Assembly: GCF_001642475.1 (NCBI RefSeq)
Contig: NW_019173966.1
Span: 124,001 to 188,000 of the forward strand
Reading direction: 5' to 3'
Length of the DNA: 64,000 bases
Source: Fonsecaea monophora
Taxonomy: Eukaryota > Ascomycota > Eurotiomycetes > Chaetothyriales > Herpotrichiellaceae
The notes beneath the pieces are model-generated. The model was not told where the DNA came from. It searched no databases and worked only from the letters and a program-made list of their open reading frames with translations. The stretch's first letter is position 1. Each line of letters starts with the position of its first letter. Shown here piece after piece: positions 43,750 to 55,381 of this stretch. The position numbers were made by a program, and so were the translations under genes.

Positions 43750-44068
43750 CTATGATCCTTCCCTATCGTCGAAGATATCGTGGTGGTGTATGAGGTACTC
43801 GTGTTATCAGCGAAAAGAAAGTATGATATGAAGTGCTGATCGACATGGATGGACCGAGGACGCTGATGGGCCCCACGCCCTGCAGCCTTGCGATTCTCAC
43901 ATGCACCAAGTATTACCTAAACCAGGCTGCGCTCAAGGGAGCCAGGGGAGGTTAGCCGGCGCTAATAATACAAGTGTTGATTTCACCACCATCACCGCCT
44001 TCCACTTCATTGACAGACTGCATCATGTAGTAGAGCGCGTCGTCGTTGGTGCCCACCTGAGCTGCATT
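43750..44068. promoter_or_regulatory. divergent promoter, C6 regulator / VPS51
   Basis: This 319-bp interval between two divergent ATGs must contain both promoters. I see no distinctive motif. Confidence 0.5.
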
Positions 44069-45049
44069 ATGGCTACCATTGCCCCGTCTCGTAGCGACTC
44101 TCCAGCGAACATTCAGAGGATAACGTCTCCCTCAATTCCCAGCCCAGGTGGGACACCTTCGTCTTCAGTTCGTCCGTCCATCGATCTCGCCAGGAACAAT
44201 GCATCCTCTCCCTCTCCCTCGCTTGCAGCCCCTCCGTCAAGCACACAAAGACGCAATCGTGCAGCCCTTCGGGACTACTACAATCTCAAATCCAAAGCAG
44301 CTTCTCAAGAGCGTCGAGATGTAAGCCGCAGTGCAAGTATAACCTCCGCGACCTCCGACTCCACGATAGCTACCACCTCTACTGCCATTCCGGAGACAAC
44401 CCCTTCCCTCACAGCACACTTGGACGACCCATCCTTCGATGCCGAAACATTCGTCTCCGAACTCTTAAAAACTGCCAGTCTACGTGATATCCTGAAAACT
44501 GAGAGTGCTCTAGTCAGTGAAATCAGGACACTCGATGGCGAGCGCAAGGCACTGGTTTACGACAATTACAGCAAGCTGATCAAGGCAGTCGGGACGATTG
44601 CGGAGATGCAGAAAGGCATGCACAAGGACAAAGAACAGGACATGAGGGCAAATGTGCTGGCCAGACAGAAGAGTGAGCAAAGCTCGGGCCTTGACGGTGT
44701 GGCATTGCTGGGCGAGAAGTTAGATGTGTTGTTGAAAGTTGTAAAAGATATTAGTCCAAGTGTACCGGACGGAGAAAGGGCGGCACAGGTGACCGAGGCC
44801 AGGCGGAAGAGAACACAAAAGGATATCGTTAAGTGGGCTTTGGAAGCACCCACACGGCTGCAACAAATGGTTGACCGGGAAGAAAGTGAAGAGGCTGAAC
44901 GGGAATATGTCGCTATCACCGAAGTGTTGGACAATTGGAATGGTGTCGGTGGTGTCGAGGAGCTGCGAGCCAGATGTGCCAAGGTCATGCGGACCGCAAA
45001 GGAGGGAACGAGTCCGAGTGAGCAAGGAGACTCAGGCGACTCAGGGTAA
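44069..45049 (+). CDS. VPS51: GARP-complex subunit Vps51
   Basis: Vps51 tethers endosome-derived vesicles at the trans-Golgi as part of the GARP complex and contacts the SNARE Tlg1. The single exon codes 326 residues from the ATG of MATIAPSRSDSPANIQR. After a Ser/Pro-rich N-terminus and RNRAALRDYYNLK, the Vps51/Exo84 N-terminal region is clear at about residues 130-190: DAETFVSELLKTASLRDIL, then LDGERKALVYDNYSKLIKA and IAEMQKGM. This segment is a predicted coiled coil. The C-terminal third is charged and helical (EAPTRLQQMVDREESEEAER) and ends in a Ser/Gly tail. Length is typical for fungi, which lack the long metazoan C-terminal domain. Confidence 0.85.
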   Translation: MATIAPSRSDSPANIQRITSPSIPSPGGTPSSSVRPSIDLARNNASSPSPSLAAPPSSTQRRNRAALRDYYNLKSKAASQERRDVSRSASITSATSDSTIATTSTAIPETTPSLTAHLDDPSFDAETFVSELLKTASLRDILKTESALVSEIRTLDGERKALVYDNYSKLIKAVGTIAEMQKGMHKDKEQDMRANVLARQKSEQSSGLDGVALLGEKLDVLLKVVKDISPSVPDGERAAQVTEARRKRTQKDIVKWALEAPTRLQQMVDREESEEAEREYVAITEVLDNWNGVGGVEELRARCAKVMRTAKEGTSPSEQGDSGDSG

Positions 45050-46105
45050 AAGAGTTCCGTGACTGTTATTCCCAGTCCATTTGGCGACATCGTCTCTTCC
45101 CAAAGCACCTGCTGCTCGGTACTGAACCTCCGAAACCCTGAGAACACCTCATCCTCGGACTGGGCACACTGTGTCCATCATTGCCACCACACTGGATACG
45201 GCATCACCCTCACTTATTCCCGCGACCGAATATAAGAATGATTGGTCATTCACCGACAACAGTGGAAGTTGCTACCTAGAGACGACGGGCCTGGATATAG
45301 AAATCCAACCAGAGTCAGAGGACGAGCACGGTCAACAAAATGGCAGCCCACAGCAAAGAAAGGTCCACTGATATCGACGCTGCCTCCGCGAACGTCGACT
45401 TCCATCTTGATGAAGTATTTCGAGGGGACTTCTGTCAAGTCCACACACATGACTATCGATTGGACCGAAGCGCACAAGTGCACTATCCCTTCATCCTACT
45501 AGCTGGGTGAAAGGATACCGAGTTCCAGCTCAGCGACACGCAGGAAACCCGACCTCGAGGCGGAACAGGGTCAACAAAGCCAGCGCCTTTGCAGAAATTT
45601 GATATTCGTCCCTCCCTCGGGGGAGTGAAGATGTGTGTATCTGTCTATATAAGCTATCTACTACGTCTGCTGTCGACGATTACAAGCTCGCACGCAGTGT
45701 ATATGCATCCAAAGGGCAAACAGACCGGAAACCAGATAGACAGACACAGGCATACTCATGTATAATACTTGAAAAGGCATATTCGACTACGTGATGGGTT
45801 CGAAGCCAGCTAGACAAAACAGGAATGATGATCCACCAACTAAATCAAAGACGAATCTTTCCTATCTACCCGGTATCCGGATTCCGCACCTTGTGCATTG
45901 GAAAAGGGGGGTATCAACCGACAGAGATCGCGATTCGAGGCCTGGAAAGGAAAAAAACACGTAGAAAGAGAATCTTCCATCACAAAGCCCACCATACCGA
46001 CCTTGTCCAACTCGGTAACATAGACCATTGCACCCCGGAAATTGCTCGCATACTGCAAAACTCCTCATCAGACTCTCGGCCACGCCGCTCCCAGTCCCCA
46101 GTATA
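45050..46105. other. 1-kb convergent intergenic region
   Basis: These are 3' flanks of VPS51 and VID27. Short open frames are present but none is supported. A GGTTCGAAGCC-like sequence near 45796 is not a tRNA. Confidence 0.5.
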
Positions 46106-48560
46106 TTAATAAGGACTGTTCACAATCTCATCCCGCAAATGACTCTGCCTCCCACTTCTCCGCGGTGTCATCCCTGCCCCAGATATTCTCGCTGCCGGGC
46201 CCATGATGCTTTCCCTGGTAGGTCTTTTGAAGCTCTTGCGACTCACCATATCTACTTCATTAGGTAGTGCCAAGATAACATTCTTATCACTACCAAACTC
46301 GAAATTGTCGGCCATAACTTCCGCAGCATAGCGCTTGATCTGATAAGGGTCTCTCTTCCCCTCGAGGACTTTCTTAAGGGTCCAGGTGACTAGGAATGGA
46401 CCGGTGGAGGTAATGATGCTGGTTTCCTGGCTGTCGAGCCCGGTGTTGAAGTGGGCCCGCGTGAATGAGATCGGTTGGCCTGTTTCATGCTGGAATTGTG
46501 CAGCATGATTGGGGTTCAAGCAGAGGCGGCGGGGCTGAGGCTTCGAGTCTTTTGCGAAGGGTTTCTCGAAACCTAGTTTGCCTTCGTTTTTGCCGTCCTT
46601 CTGTAGGTTGTCTATCAAAATGAGGTAGGTTTTGCAGGTCCCCAGGATCCAGCGACCATCGGCGCTGACGTCGAGGCCGATGATTGCTTCGCCTAGAGCT
46701 GGAATCTGGGTTTTGGCATTGATTCCGAGACGGTCGTACAGTCGGACATCACCCTTGTTGGACGCCAGCGCAATATAACCCTTTTCAGTCGTGGCGGCTG
46801 CAGAAAAGTCGTTTTTAGAAAGGTATTGCTTGAGTTGTGCTTCGACCAATTTGTTGCCAGAGACACGGGGATCGATACGGAAGAGGGCATTCTTGCTGTG
46901 ACCAATGAACGATTGTGCAGCCGTCCGTTGAGAGAATTTCGTTTCTGGGGCAAAATTGCTTACAGCAATGTCGTCGTGGATTTTCCATTCATCCACAACC
47001 TTGCCATACTCGAGATCCATGCGATAGAGTGAGTGGGGGTTGTTGGGGTCTTGTAGCACCATGTTCTGATCCTCCTGGTGGAGCATGACCTTGGTCGGAG
47101 AGAAAAGTTTGCCCTTGGGAGTTTCAACCTTGGATATGTTTGTAGTGAATTCGAGATGCTTGTTGGGCAGATGTTTGAAGACACCAATCTTAGAGCCGCG
47201 AATGACAAAGGATCGATCGTTTTTAGTGCCAACAGCGAGTTGGGAGTTGACATTTCCGTCTTTGTCGTCTAGATCAACATCATCCTCCGACTCATCCTCG
47301 TCATAGTGCTCGCTTCGCGGGGTGTCTCCTTCGTCCTCTTCGTCCTCTTCTTCGTCGACTTCCTCCTCCCCTTCATTCGCATCGTTCATAGTCAAATCAT
47401 TGAAAGCTTCCAGTACGTATTCGCGTTCCTGGTCTTTCACCTTGGACCACTTTGTCTCATTCAATTGCTCCCACAAAGCCTGCATGACACCCTCTTGAAA
47501 ATTTTCCAGAACGGCCTGATCCTTGAACCGTAGCAACCAAGAATAGGCAGATCCATCATCGGTGTAGTGGTTGAAAATTGCAGACAGATAGTCGAAGTTG
47601 AAGACTGGATTGATATCAGGCACTATGGCTTGGCCTAACCATTCCCGACCGGTGGAGCTGGTTATTTGAAGCCAGTATTGCCAGCCCCCAAGATCTGTCA
47701 CAACAGCCACCACGGATGGATCTTGAAGGACAAAAGTCCCTGTTGGGAAGTCAAAGAGGTGAAGCTCTCCAATCTGCTTGGTAAGGACTTCTCCTGATCG
47801 CGGAGCGGATTTTGCAGGGGGTGCCTCCGTGGGGCCAGCGTCTCTTGTCTTGGTTTGGTTTGATTTGGTGGGCGTTCTGACGTCCTTCGCCATGTTCTGC
47901 GCTGCTTCTTTAGATGTTGGTTTGGGGTCGAGCGCAGGTATTGAGCTCGCGGCTGGGATGGCGTCGTCTGAGTCAAAGTAGAACTCTTGCAGTTCAGCGT
48001 CTGTAGCCCTCTGAGCAGATCTTCGGTATTTCCTCTCGAACTGACAATCGATTGCGGCTAGCAGAAAAGTCTGGATCTTTTCTTCTTGGACTGAAGAGTC
48101 ACAAACAAATTCGTAGAGGTCTCCGGGGTCGCCGCTCAGGTCGCGCCAGGCTAAGACTGTTTCGCCAGCTGACCGCTTTTCCGACCTGAAATGGAGACTC
48201 TGGTCCAGGAGAAAAGTCTTCTCATCCTTGTCTAAACCCTCAGCGCCTGCGTCGTCGTCGTCCTCAGCAAGTTCTTCTTCCCCCTCCTCGTACGCTCGCT
48301 GGACAACCAGCTGGTATTGATGTTCTTGTCCCGTGCGTCTGATGCTGGCAACAGCGTCTTTGTAGATGAGTTCAGAGTAGCCTTTTGGGGAAAGAGGGCG
48401 GACGAGGTAGAGTTGGCCTTGAGGGATTTCCGTAATGACCTCTTTGGAGCTGTCTCCAAAGAGATATTTGCTAACTGCAGAAGTATGTTTGTTAGTTTCT
48501 AGATGCGCAAGTTGTAGACAGCAGGCAGGGAGTTAAATTACCGTTTTTGATCATAAACAT
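46106..48560 (-). CDS. VID27: Vid27, vacuolar import and degradation protein family
   Basis: Vid27 is a conserved fungal/plant protein linked in yeast to vacuolar import and degradation; its mechanism is unresolved. Exons are 48542-48560 and 46106-48474, coding 795 residues, close to yeast. The first exon has only six codons plus one base (MFMIKN), spliced to VSKYLFGDSSKEVITEIPQG. The N-terminal PH-like region ends before AAQNMAKDVRTPTKS. A second PH-like segment is TGTFVLQDPSVVAVV to LLRFKDQAVLENFQ. An acidic run of Glu/Asp covers about residues 395-435. The C-terminal beta-propeller domain has LYRMDLEYGKVVDEWKIH, FRIDPRVSGNKLVE, GYIALASNKGDVRLYDRLG and DVSADGRWILGTCKTYLILI. The last residues are RQSHLRDEIVNSPY. 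Confidence 0.95.
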
Positions 48561-49090
48561 GATGGCGGGGTTTGCCTCAAAGCTGCAACGAGCCGAATGG
48601 GACTTTAGCCCCTGCGCGACCGGGCTAGAAGGAATGTGAGGGTGGACCGCGGTTAGATCTGATTATTGCAGGGGTTCAAGAGGATAGACAACCGCGTTTT
48701 GAGGTATTCAGTCCATCGCCGTTATTGCAGGAAACAAAGGTTGGAAGATAAACAATTCGCAGGCCCAGGCAAAGTTTAGGGTGAGGTGAAGGCGAGGTGT
48801 GCCCCATGACGCAACAGTCCTAGGGACTTGCTAGGCAACTGCGGACCCCATCAAGGCACAGGCCAAAGTTTCGGGACCAAGCGACTAAACAAGCACTACT
48901 TAAAACTCAGCCTGATGGTGGGAGAGGCGAGGCTGAAACGGATCCTTCAATGTCACATCACGCCAGGCAACTCTACCTGCGATCTTTCTCCCTACTTTGT
49001 TTCTTTCGAAAAGTCAACAAGCCGCGTCTTGCACCCAACACTTTCACACTCAGTCTTTCAGATTCCCTACCCTAGGCTATTAGCTTGCTT
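48561..49090. promoter_or_regulatory. divergent promoter, VID27 / OXR1
   Basis: About 530 bp separate divergent ATGs. No distinctive motif is recognised. Confidence 0.5.
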
Positions 49091-50206
49091 ATGGCATCAA
49101 AGGAAACTTCAAACACAGAAAGACGAGATTCCTCCTCTCAACGCAGTAATGCACGGCCGACTCTGGCCGACAACCCTCACCATCCCAATTCAGCCGCATA
49201 TCTAGCATATCCAGTCAAACACGTTGTCTCCAGCCTCTATCGCCGTATGACGGAACCTCCCGAAAACCCTGTCAATAGACTCCTCGGTGCCCCCACCATC
49301 TCGACCTCCTCCTCAGGCGTGTATACTCCTCCAAGACGAACAGCGTCTCCCTTCCAGCCCCCGCCCCTCACCCCCCTCGAACTGCGACACCCATTATCCC
49401 AGAAAGCCGCGGGCTCGTTGCTCTTGACCCGCTCACTGGCCGAAGAAATTCGACTTTTACTCCCTCCAAGACTTCAACTCATTGATCACTGGACATTGGC
49501 ATATTCACTAGAGGCTCATGGATCCTCGTTGGCGACCTTGTACGAACACTGCGCCCACGTATCGACCTACACTCAGCGCTCAGGATATGTCCTAGTAGTA
49601 AGAGACGGATCGGCATCAGCAACAAATGGATCTGTCTTTGGTGCGTATCTCTCGGACGTACCCAAACCATCTCTTCATTACTTTGGCACCGGCGAATGTT
49701 TCCTCTGGCGAGCAAGCATATTGCCCGCATTGCGCAACCTGTCTACAAACCTGCACCCTGGTTCGGAGCCCGCCTCCCAAGATTTGCTAGAGTTGGCTGG
49801 ACTGCCACCGCCCCCCAGTGCCGATACCACCAACCTGCAACGATTCACTACGATTCGGGGGGAGCGTCGGACACCCTCGACGTCGACCACCTCATTACCA
49901 CAACCTTCCAACACCAACGAACCATCCACACACCTACAATCAGCTCCTGATCGCTCAGGTGCGTCAACACCCGACCGAATCAGGTTTAAAGCATTTCCTT
50001 ACAGTGGCGTGAACGATTTCCTGATGTATTGTGAGTCGGGATATTTCTCCATCGGTGGTGGGGATGGGCACTATGGCCTGTGGTTGGACGACGACTTGAA
50101 TAGTGGCATCAGCGAATCATGTCCTACGTTTGGTAACGAACCACTAAGCGAAGAAGGCCGACGATTTGAAGTCCTCGGCGTAGAGGTGTGGTATGTTGGT
50201 GCATGA
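49091..50206 (+). CDS. OXR1: oxidation resistance protein 1, TLDc domain
   Basis: Oxr1 proteins protect against oxidative stress. In yeast, Oxr1 also promotes V-ATPase disassembly. The single exon codes 371 residues. After a Ser/Pro/Thr-rich N-terminus, the TLDc domain starts at about residue 105 (GSLLLTRSLAEEIRLLLPPR) and contains WTLAYSLEAHGSSLATLY, GYVLVVRDGSA, VFGAYLSDVPK, HYFGTGECFLWR, FLMYCESGYFSIGGGDGHYG and LWLDDDLNSGISESC. It ends with the typical FEVLGVEVWYVGA. An insertion of about 75 low-complexity residues splits the domain between the FLWR and NDFLMYC segments, common in fungal members. It is divergent from VID27. Confidence 0.95.
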   Translation: MASKETSNTERRDSSSQRSNARPTLADNPHHPNSAAYLAYPVKHVVSSLYRRMTEPPENPVNRLLGAPTISTSSSGVYTPPRRTASPFQPPPLTPLELRHPLSQKAAGSLLLTRSLAEEIRLLLPPRLQLIDHWTLAYSLEAHGSSLATLYEHCAHVSTYTQRSGYVLVVRDGSASATNGSVFGAYLSDVPKPSLHYFGTGECFLWRASILPALRNLSTNLHPGSEPASQDLLELAGLPPPPSADTTNLQRFTTIRGERRTPSTSTTSLPQPSNTNEPSTHLQSAPDRSGASTPDRIRFKAFPYSGVNDFLMYCESGYFSIGGGDGHYGLWLDDDLNSGISESCPTFGNEPLSEEGRRFEVLGVEVWYVGA

Positions 50207-50516
50207 GTATTGAGCTGTCGGCAGCGAATCAGACCGGTGCTCGGCTTTCCTCCGCTGGTTACTTGAGCTTGAGATCGGCTCCAACGAAGGCAGAGCCATT
50301 CCAGGTTGATACCTTTAGGTGTCGAACAAATATCTGATCCCAGGTCAACCTATAGTGGATCATTGAGAAGTGATCAGCGTCGCTGTTTGTTGAGCATACA
50401 GTGGTACACCGCGACACCCAACGGGACTTCCATTTGCGGCAAAGATACTGCTGGATGACGAATCTGGGGCAGATTATCGGTATGTGGCTGGAGCGACCCA
50501 TGCTGAGTGAGCTGTC

Positions 50517-50707
50517 TTAACCTGCGTATTGATCTCGAAGCATGACTTGCATGATCTCTTCTGGGTAGGGTCTACAAGAAGTTAGCCGTGTGGAGCGCCG
50601 ACAGCAGTCACCATACGTGATTACTTCAGCCGACCATACCAACGGAGTTGCTTGTTGGCTTTACCACGGCCGCGGCTGCTTTCAAGACTCCAGTCGAGCG
50701 AGGCCAT
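50517..50707 (-). CDS. candidate 45-residue basic protein
   Basis: Two exons, 50625-50707 and 50517-50571, join across a 53-nt intron with GTAATC, GGCTAAC and TTGTAG signals, giving 45 codons plus stop exactly in frame. The protein starts MASLDWSLESSRGRGKANK and ends PEEIMQVMLRDQYAG, with a basic middle and a helical end. An in-frame TAG lies four codons upstream of the ATG, which supports this start. I do not recognise the family. Support comes from the matched splice signals and coherent reading only. It is convergent with OXR1. It could instead be a chance frame. Confidence 0.4.
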
Positions 50708-53700
50708 GGCTTGTTGGCGCTACGAAACGCCTATCCCCAAATTTTTGATATCCCACACTCGTATCCTATCTGTGGAGTACAGGGTTTGGATTAGGTCAGT
50801 GGTTGCCTTGCTTTGGTAATGCTACCACGACATGCATCCCATGTCTTCCTTACTGAGACCAAGTCCTGAAAAGGAGAACGTGGTGTGCGTCTTTCGAGGC
50901 TTGGGGCCTCTAGATATTTGGGTTTTGCAACTCATTCGAGATGCACCGTCGGCTAAGCCCTTCACTGACCCAGTTTGCCTACGGTGGACACATGTGTGGC
51001 TCAAGGACAAGGGTCAGGCTCTACCTTTCATTTATAACAGCTTCTCCAATGTTTCTTCTCGTTCCTGAGTGCAAAACGTCCCTGACATTTCAAACGTGGC
51101 GATCGACTGTCTGTCGCTACGTGCATCGGACGCCACCGCAGGGACAGTTGTTGGTGGCATGTGGTTCCTCGCGTGTGTTCGTACTAGATATGGTCCGACA
51201 TGGGAATTACTAGTTGAATGGTGTACGTACACTCCTGTGTACAGGGGGTGCCTGATATGTGTGTACGGTAAATATGCAGCCTGCACATGTTTGGGAAAGC
51301 CACAACGACGTCATAGCTCAGGTGTTGAGGTGCTAGGGCTGAAAGTACAGAGAGCAGGCGATGTGTGCGGGTCCGAATGAAAGCCTACTTGTGTTGTACC
51401 TCATACGATGGTATGGTACTATGGCAACGCTACGACCAGCAGTGGGAGCGAATGGCTAAACCAATAGCGGCCCGTCTTACACCTGCCCCATGAGGAAAGC
51501 CGGGCGATAACGGTGAAGCGATAGCTTGAATCCCCAAGGGAAATCAATTTCTGCGGAAGAATGGAGATGGTGGCAGGTAGGCCAGCAACTTGTTCAAAGG
51601 ACTGCGGGCCTACATTATAGCTGTGGGCCAGCCTATGACGCAGGTAGTACGAGACACCTGTAACACTACTCAAAGGAGAAGCATAGTCAGCAAAAAAAAA
51701 AGCACGGACTGGGACCACTGGTGTGTGCAGCAAGAAACGGGAGTGGCAGAATATACCCCGGTCCCAAATCCACGTGGTAGTGGTTGTGGTTTGTGTTTGA
51801 GACTTCGCCATGATGGGACGGACGGGTAGCTATCTACAGTTGGGTTTGCGGGGGAGGCAAACGAGACAAGACGCCTTGTGGTTGAAGGTGAGCATAAACG
51901 ACGGTGGCTTGACTAATGATACTGAATGTGTGCATATTTCCCAAAAAGGGGCATGGCGGCCGATTGGGCCTTTGGGCTTTTTTCTTTGCGCAGCGTATTA
52001 ACCAAGAGAGGCCAACAGATGAAATCGATCATTTGATAGTCGACGGTACTAAACCAGGCGAGTCAAGAGAAAGAATATCTTAAAACGGGTAGTGGTGCGA
52101 CCGATGATTTGAACAAGCGGCGCTGGGGTTAGTCATGATCATTCAAGCAACCAGACACCAAACGACCAGCAGAGCAAACAGGGGAAACAGGGGAAGCCGC
52201 TGCAAACGTGGTCAGCAAAGATTATCCGAGGCGCAAACGGAGTCGGACCAAACAATTGATCCAACATTCCTCCGGGTCGGGATCCCTCCGCATGGACACG
52301 AATGAGAGCGGCCGCTTCTTGTTTGTTCATCCTGGCTAAAGCTGGAACATGATTATCCTGGACAATGGACAAGCGGGAAACTCAACCAGGGCTCTTAACC
52401 TTTTGACCAGCGGGTAACCTTGAAGGCCCGAAGAGCCTGGGTAGAGATAAGGTATTGGGATAGCAAAAGAGCGAGCGCTTGGTAAAGAATGAAGGGAGAT
52501 TTCGATAATTCCGCCGTGGCTGGTGGGTGCCTTAGAAAGCAAAGTTGCAGAAGGAAAAAAAGAAATCAAAAGACGATATTATTTCATCGCGGAATTCAAA
52601 TTATCTTACCGGGAAAATTCAAGCCATACGACCATTACATGCCAAGTCGTATCGATCCCGCGTATACGACTCTAGATACCAGAAAACTAATCATGAGAGG
52701 CATTATTGCAGCGCTCTTCTTCCCCCCCCCCTTCGTGACCCAGTTTGCGTCTTTTTTTTGATCGTCTTCGGCCTTGCGATGGTTCGGAGGAAATTCGCAC
52801 ATTATATTTCCCTCTGCTCAAGCCGTCAACTAGCAACAGGACTGTTCTCCGTATACAAAGTAAGAACCACCATCGGCTTGGTATAGAAGTCCTCATGACG
52901 TATCTGGTCAATGGCCGCCCCTCCCACAGAAAGAAGTAAAGATTGCGAACTGGGGATCAAAGCTGCGGTGTGATCGACTCAGCCCGGGTCCAGTAGATGA
53001 GGCTATTGGTTCGGTGCACACATAATCGCATCCTTGGACCAAAGCGGAAGTCGTGCACAGGCCAGAGAGGCGGCCTCGCCTCTTCGCTCTTTTTGTCGCG
53101 CCTAAGGTTACTCTGACCTGGCTTGCTGAGGGGGTGGACTGGATGCCGAGTCCCGGGAAATGGGCAATTGTTTTCCTGTTGGCTTTGCTTTTGCCAGGGC
53201 GTACTTCTCTTTCAGAATATTCCGAAGTCCGGGATACATGGTTATGCGTAGATGAGGCGAGCGGGGGAAGACACTATGTAAATGGAGAAAGAGCTAATAA
53301 TGGGAGATCGGGGCTTCGGTCAATGGGTAATTTAGTACGAGTAGTGAAGGCGTATGCACCGATATGTGCCAGTTGTTCATCCAGCACAGGGTCCAAGTCG
53401 TACCTCGCCGTAATCGTAATGGGAAATTTCAGGGTTTTTTTCCCAGGTTCCAGGTTGTGCAGGTTGTGGTAGGCTCGGTGCTCAGGAGTGCCCACGGTGC
53501 CCTAGGTAGCCTAGAGCGCGAGTAGTAGGGTGTCCCCTCGGTCGGTCGGCGCCCAGGAGCCCAGCTGCCTCCAAGTAGATGCCCAGGTTGTGCCCAGCAG
53601 CGAAAGAGCTAGGCATGGTAGCCCCGACACACCCCACTAAGCGTGGTCATCGTAATCCCTATGCAGCCACGCACCGTCAACAAGCGTCCAAAGCGTCAGT

Positions 53701-54378
53701 CAGTCACGATCCACGCCAGCATCATGTCATCATCCAACCCAACCCATCGCCCTATCCACCCACACCCCCCTGCTAATCGTTAGCTCACAGGGGTCCACTC
53801 TCAGGGACTCCATATCCATCCCTGTCGCTTGCACCTTTTCTGCTTTGTGTGCAGATGTGTGTGTTGTGTTGCGGCGTACGAGTACGGCACCAAGGGGACG
53901 TGCATCAAACTTTTTGCCCGCTCTCCATCCTTGCCTCGAGTGGACTCTCTTTTTTGGTTCGAACGAAAAAGTCGAACGGCTCACACACATACACCCCCCC
54001 TGGTCTGAAATGCTCATCATGGTGGATCCCCAGCTAACTTATGTCTTGTTAGTAACCCAGCCCTTTCACGCTGAGTACCACTGGGTACTACATACGCATG
54101 ATATAAGGCCTCATGCCTCACGCCTTGTCGCCCTCCCTCTCACCCTACGCTCCTCGAAACCCACCTCTTTGGATACCATTGTCGACGAAACTTCCATAAG
54201 CTGACATACCCAACCTCGATCTTGTTCAGGATACAGTCTTGTCTTCGTATAATATCCTGCTCGTGCCTTGGTCTCCTTACCTCGTCGGGCCACCCTTCCA
54301 TTGAGATATAGTCTTTCCTTGTCCATCCACCTCGGAGGAGACAACTACGGTCACAGCAATCCCAGATTCGGACCAGCA
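50708..54378. other. 3.7-kb gene-poor stretch
   Basis: No gene is supported. A 130-codon minus frame at 51419-51811 starts with ATG but reads as low-complexity threonine then unremarkable sequence. A-run and C-run homopolymers occur near 51690 and 52722. The 53870-54370 part is C/T-rich and is probably the promoter/leader of the following regulator. Confidence 0.45.
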
Positions 54379-55381
54379 ATGGGCGCTACTATCATGACTC
54401 CCCCTCTGGAACCTTCATCACCTATGGACGGCGGCATCCGCAAGCGAGTATGCAAAGCTTGCGATCGCTGCCGTTTAAAGAAGTCAAAGGTCGGTCTATT
54501 GCGCCGATTCTCGGTTTACTCCAGGTGTGGCTGACACATAGCAGTGCGACGGTGCCAGTCCCTGTAGTCGATGCAAAGCAGACAATGCCATCTGTGTCTT
54601 CGGAGAGCGCAAGAAGTCCCATGACAAGGTTTACCCCAAAGGGTAAGTTGCTGAGCGCATGGCCTTCTCGAACAGTAACAATGTTTCTGACACGTGGGTT
54701 TCCTGCAGATATGTAGAAATGCTCGAAAGCCAGCAAGCACAACTTGTAGCCGGCCTACAAGAGTTGTACAAGCGAATGCAAAACGGCCAAGGCTGGACCG
54801 GCGCACCTCTGAAGGAATCGGCGAACGGTGTTCCATTGACCCACGACATTCTGGAGAGACTGGGTGCCCTAAAGCAAGACGGTCACTCAAGCGACGTCTT
54901 TGAGGAGGACCTCACGGTTCTGCAACAGAAGCTGATCGCCGACGGAGCTGGCTTCATGCAACGACAGCCCTCGCACGACTCGCATTCCGACTCGAGCGCT
55001 CCCTCTCCCATCTATGAGCCAGTTGCCCAACGGCCGAATTTCACCAATCCTTTCAACCTGAACCAGTTCCCTCCGACACCACCCAACCAAAGCCCGTTCC
55101 CCCAGAATGCACGCGTCATTCCGACCAAAGCCCATTCCTATCCTCACACTCAGTCGAACCTTAGCTGGAACACGCCGGTGTCCGAGTTTGATGACAGCAT
55201 GGACTTTATCAATCAATTCGAGTCACCCATAATGGAATCCACCATCGATATGAACTCATTTCCACCAAACATGTTCCAGGAACATATCGTGCCCGCCGCG
55301 ATCAATCCCTGTCTGACCATGAAAGACTGGGCCGGTCAGGAAGATCTTCAACGGTATTTCAACGCCAACATGATTTCATAA
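54379..55381 (+). CDS. short Zn2Cys6 transcription factor
   Basis: Exons 54379-54489, 54545-54642 and 54709-55381 give 293 residues. The zinc cluster spans the first intron: VCKACDRCRLKKSK, then CDGASPCSRCKADNAIC, with spacing C-x2-C-x6-C-x5-C-x2-C-x6-C. It is followed by VFGERKKSHDKVYPKGYVEML and a short predicted coiled coil (LESQQAQLVAGLQELYKRMQ). The C-terminus is Pro/Asn/Ser-rich and acidic, as in activation regions. There is no large middle-homology domain. This arrangement, with a conserved cluster and the KVYPKGYVEML segment but a short divergent tail, is found in developmental C6 regulators of filamentous ascomycetes. I cannot name the orthologue with confidence. The conserved intron sits inside the cluster at K-S-K/C-D-G. 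Confidence 0.88.

Noticed and set aside
45790..45815. GGTTCGAAGCC resembling a tRNA B box
   Set aside because: The flanks do not form a T-stem or an acceptor stem, and no A box lies at the right distance.
51419..51811. 130-codon minus frame with ATG and a threonine run
   Set aside because: No homology-like features or splice support. Judged a chance frame in a gene-poor stretch.
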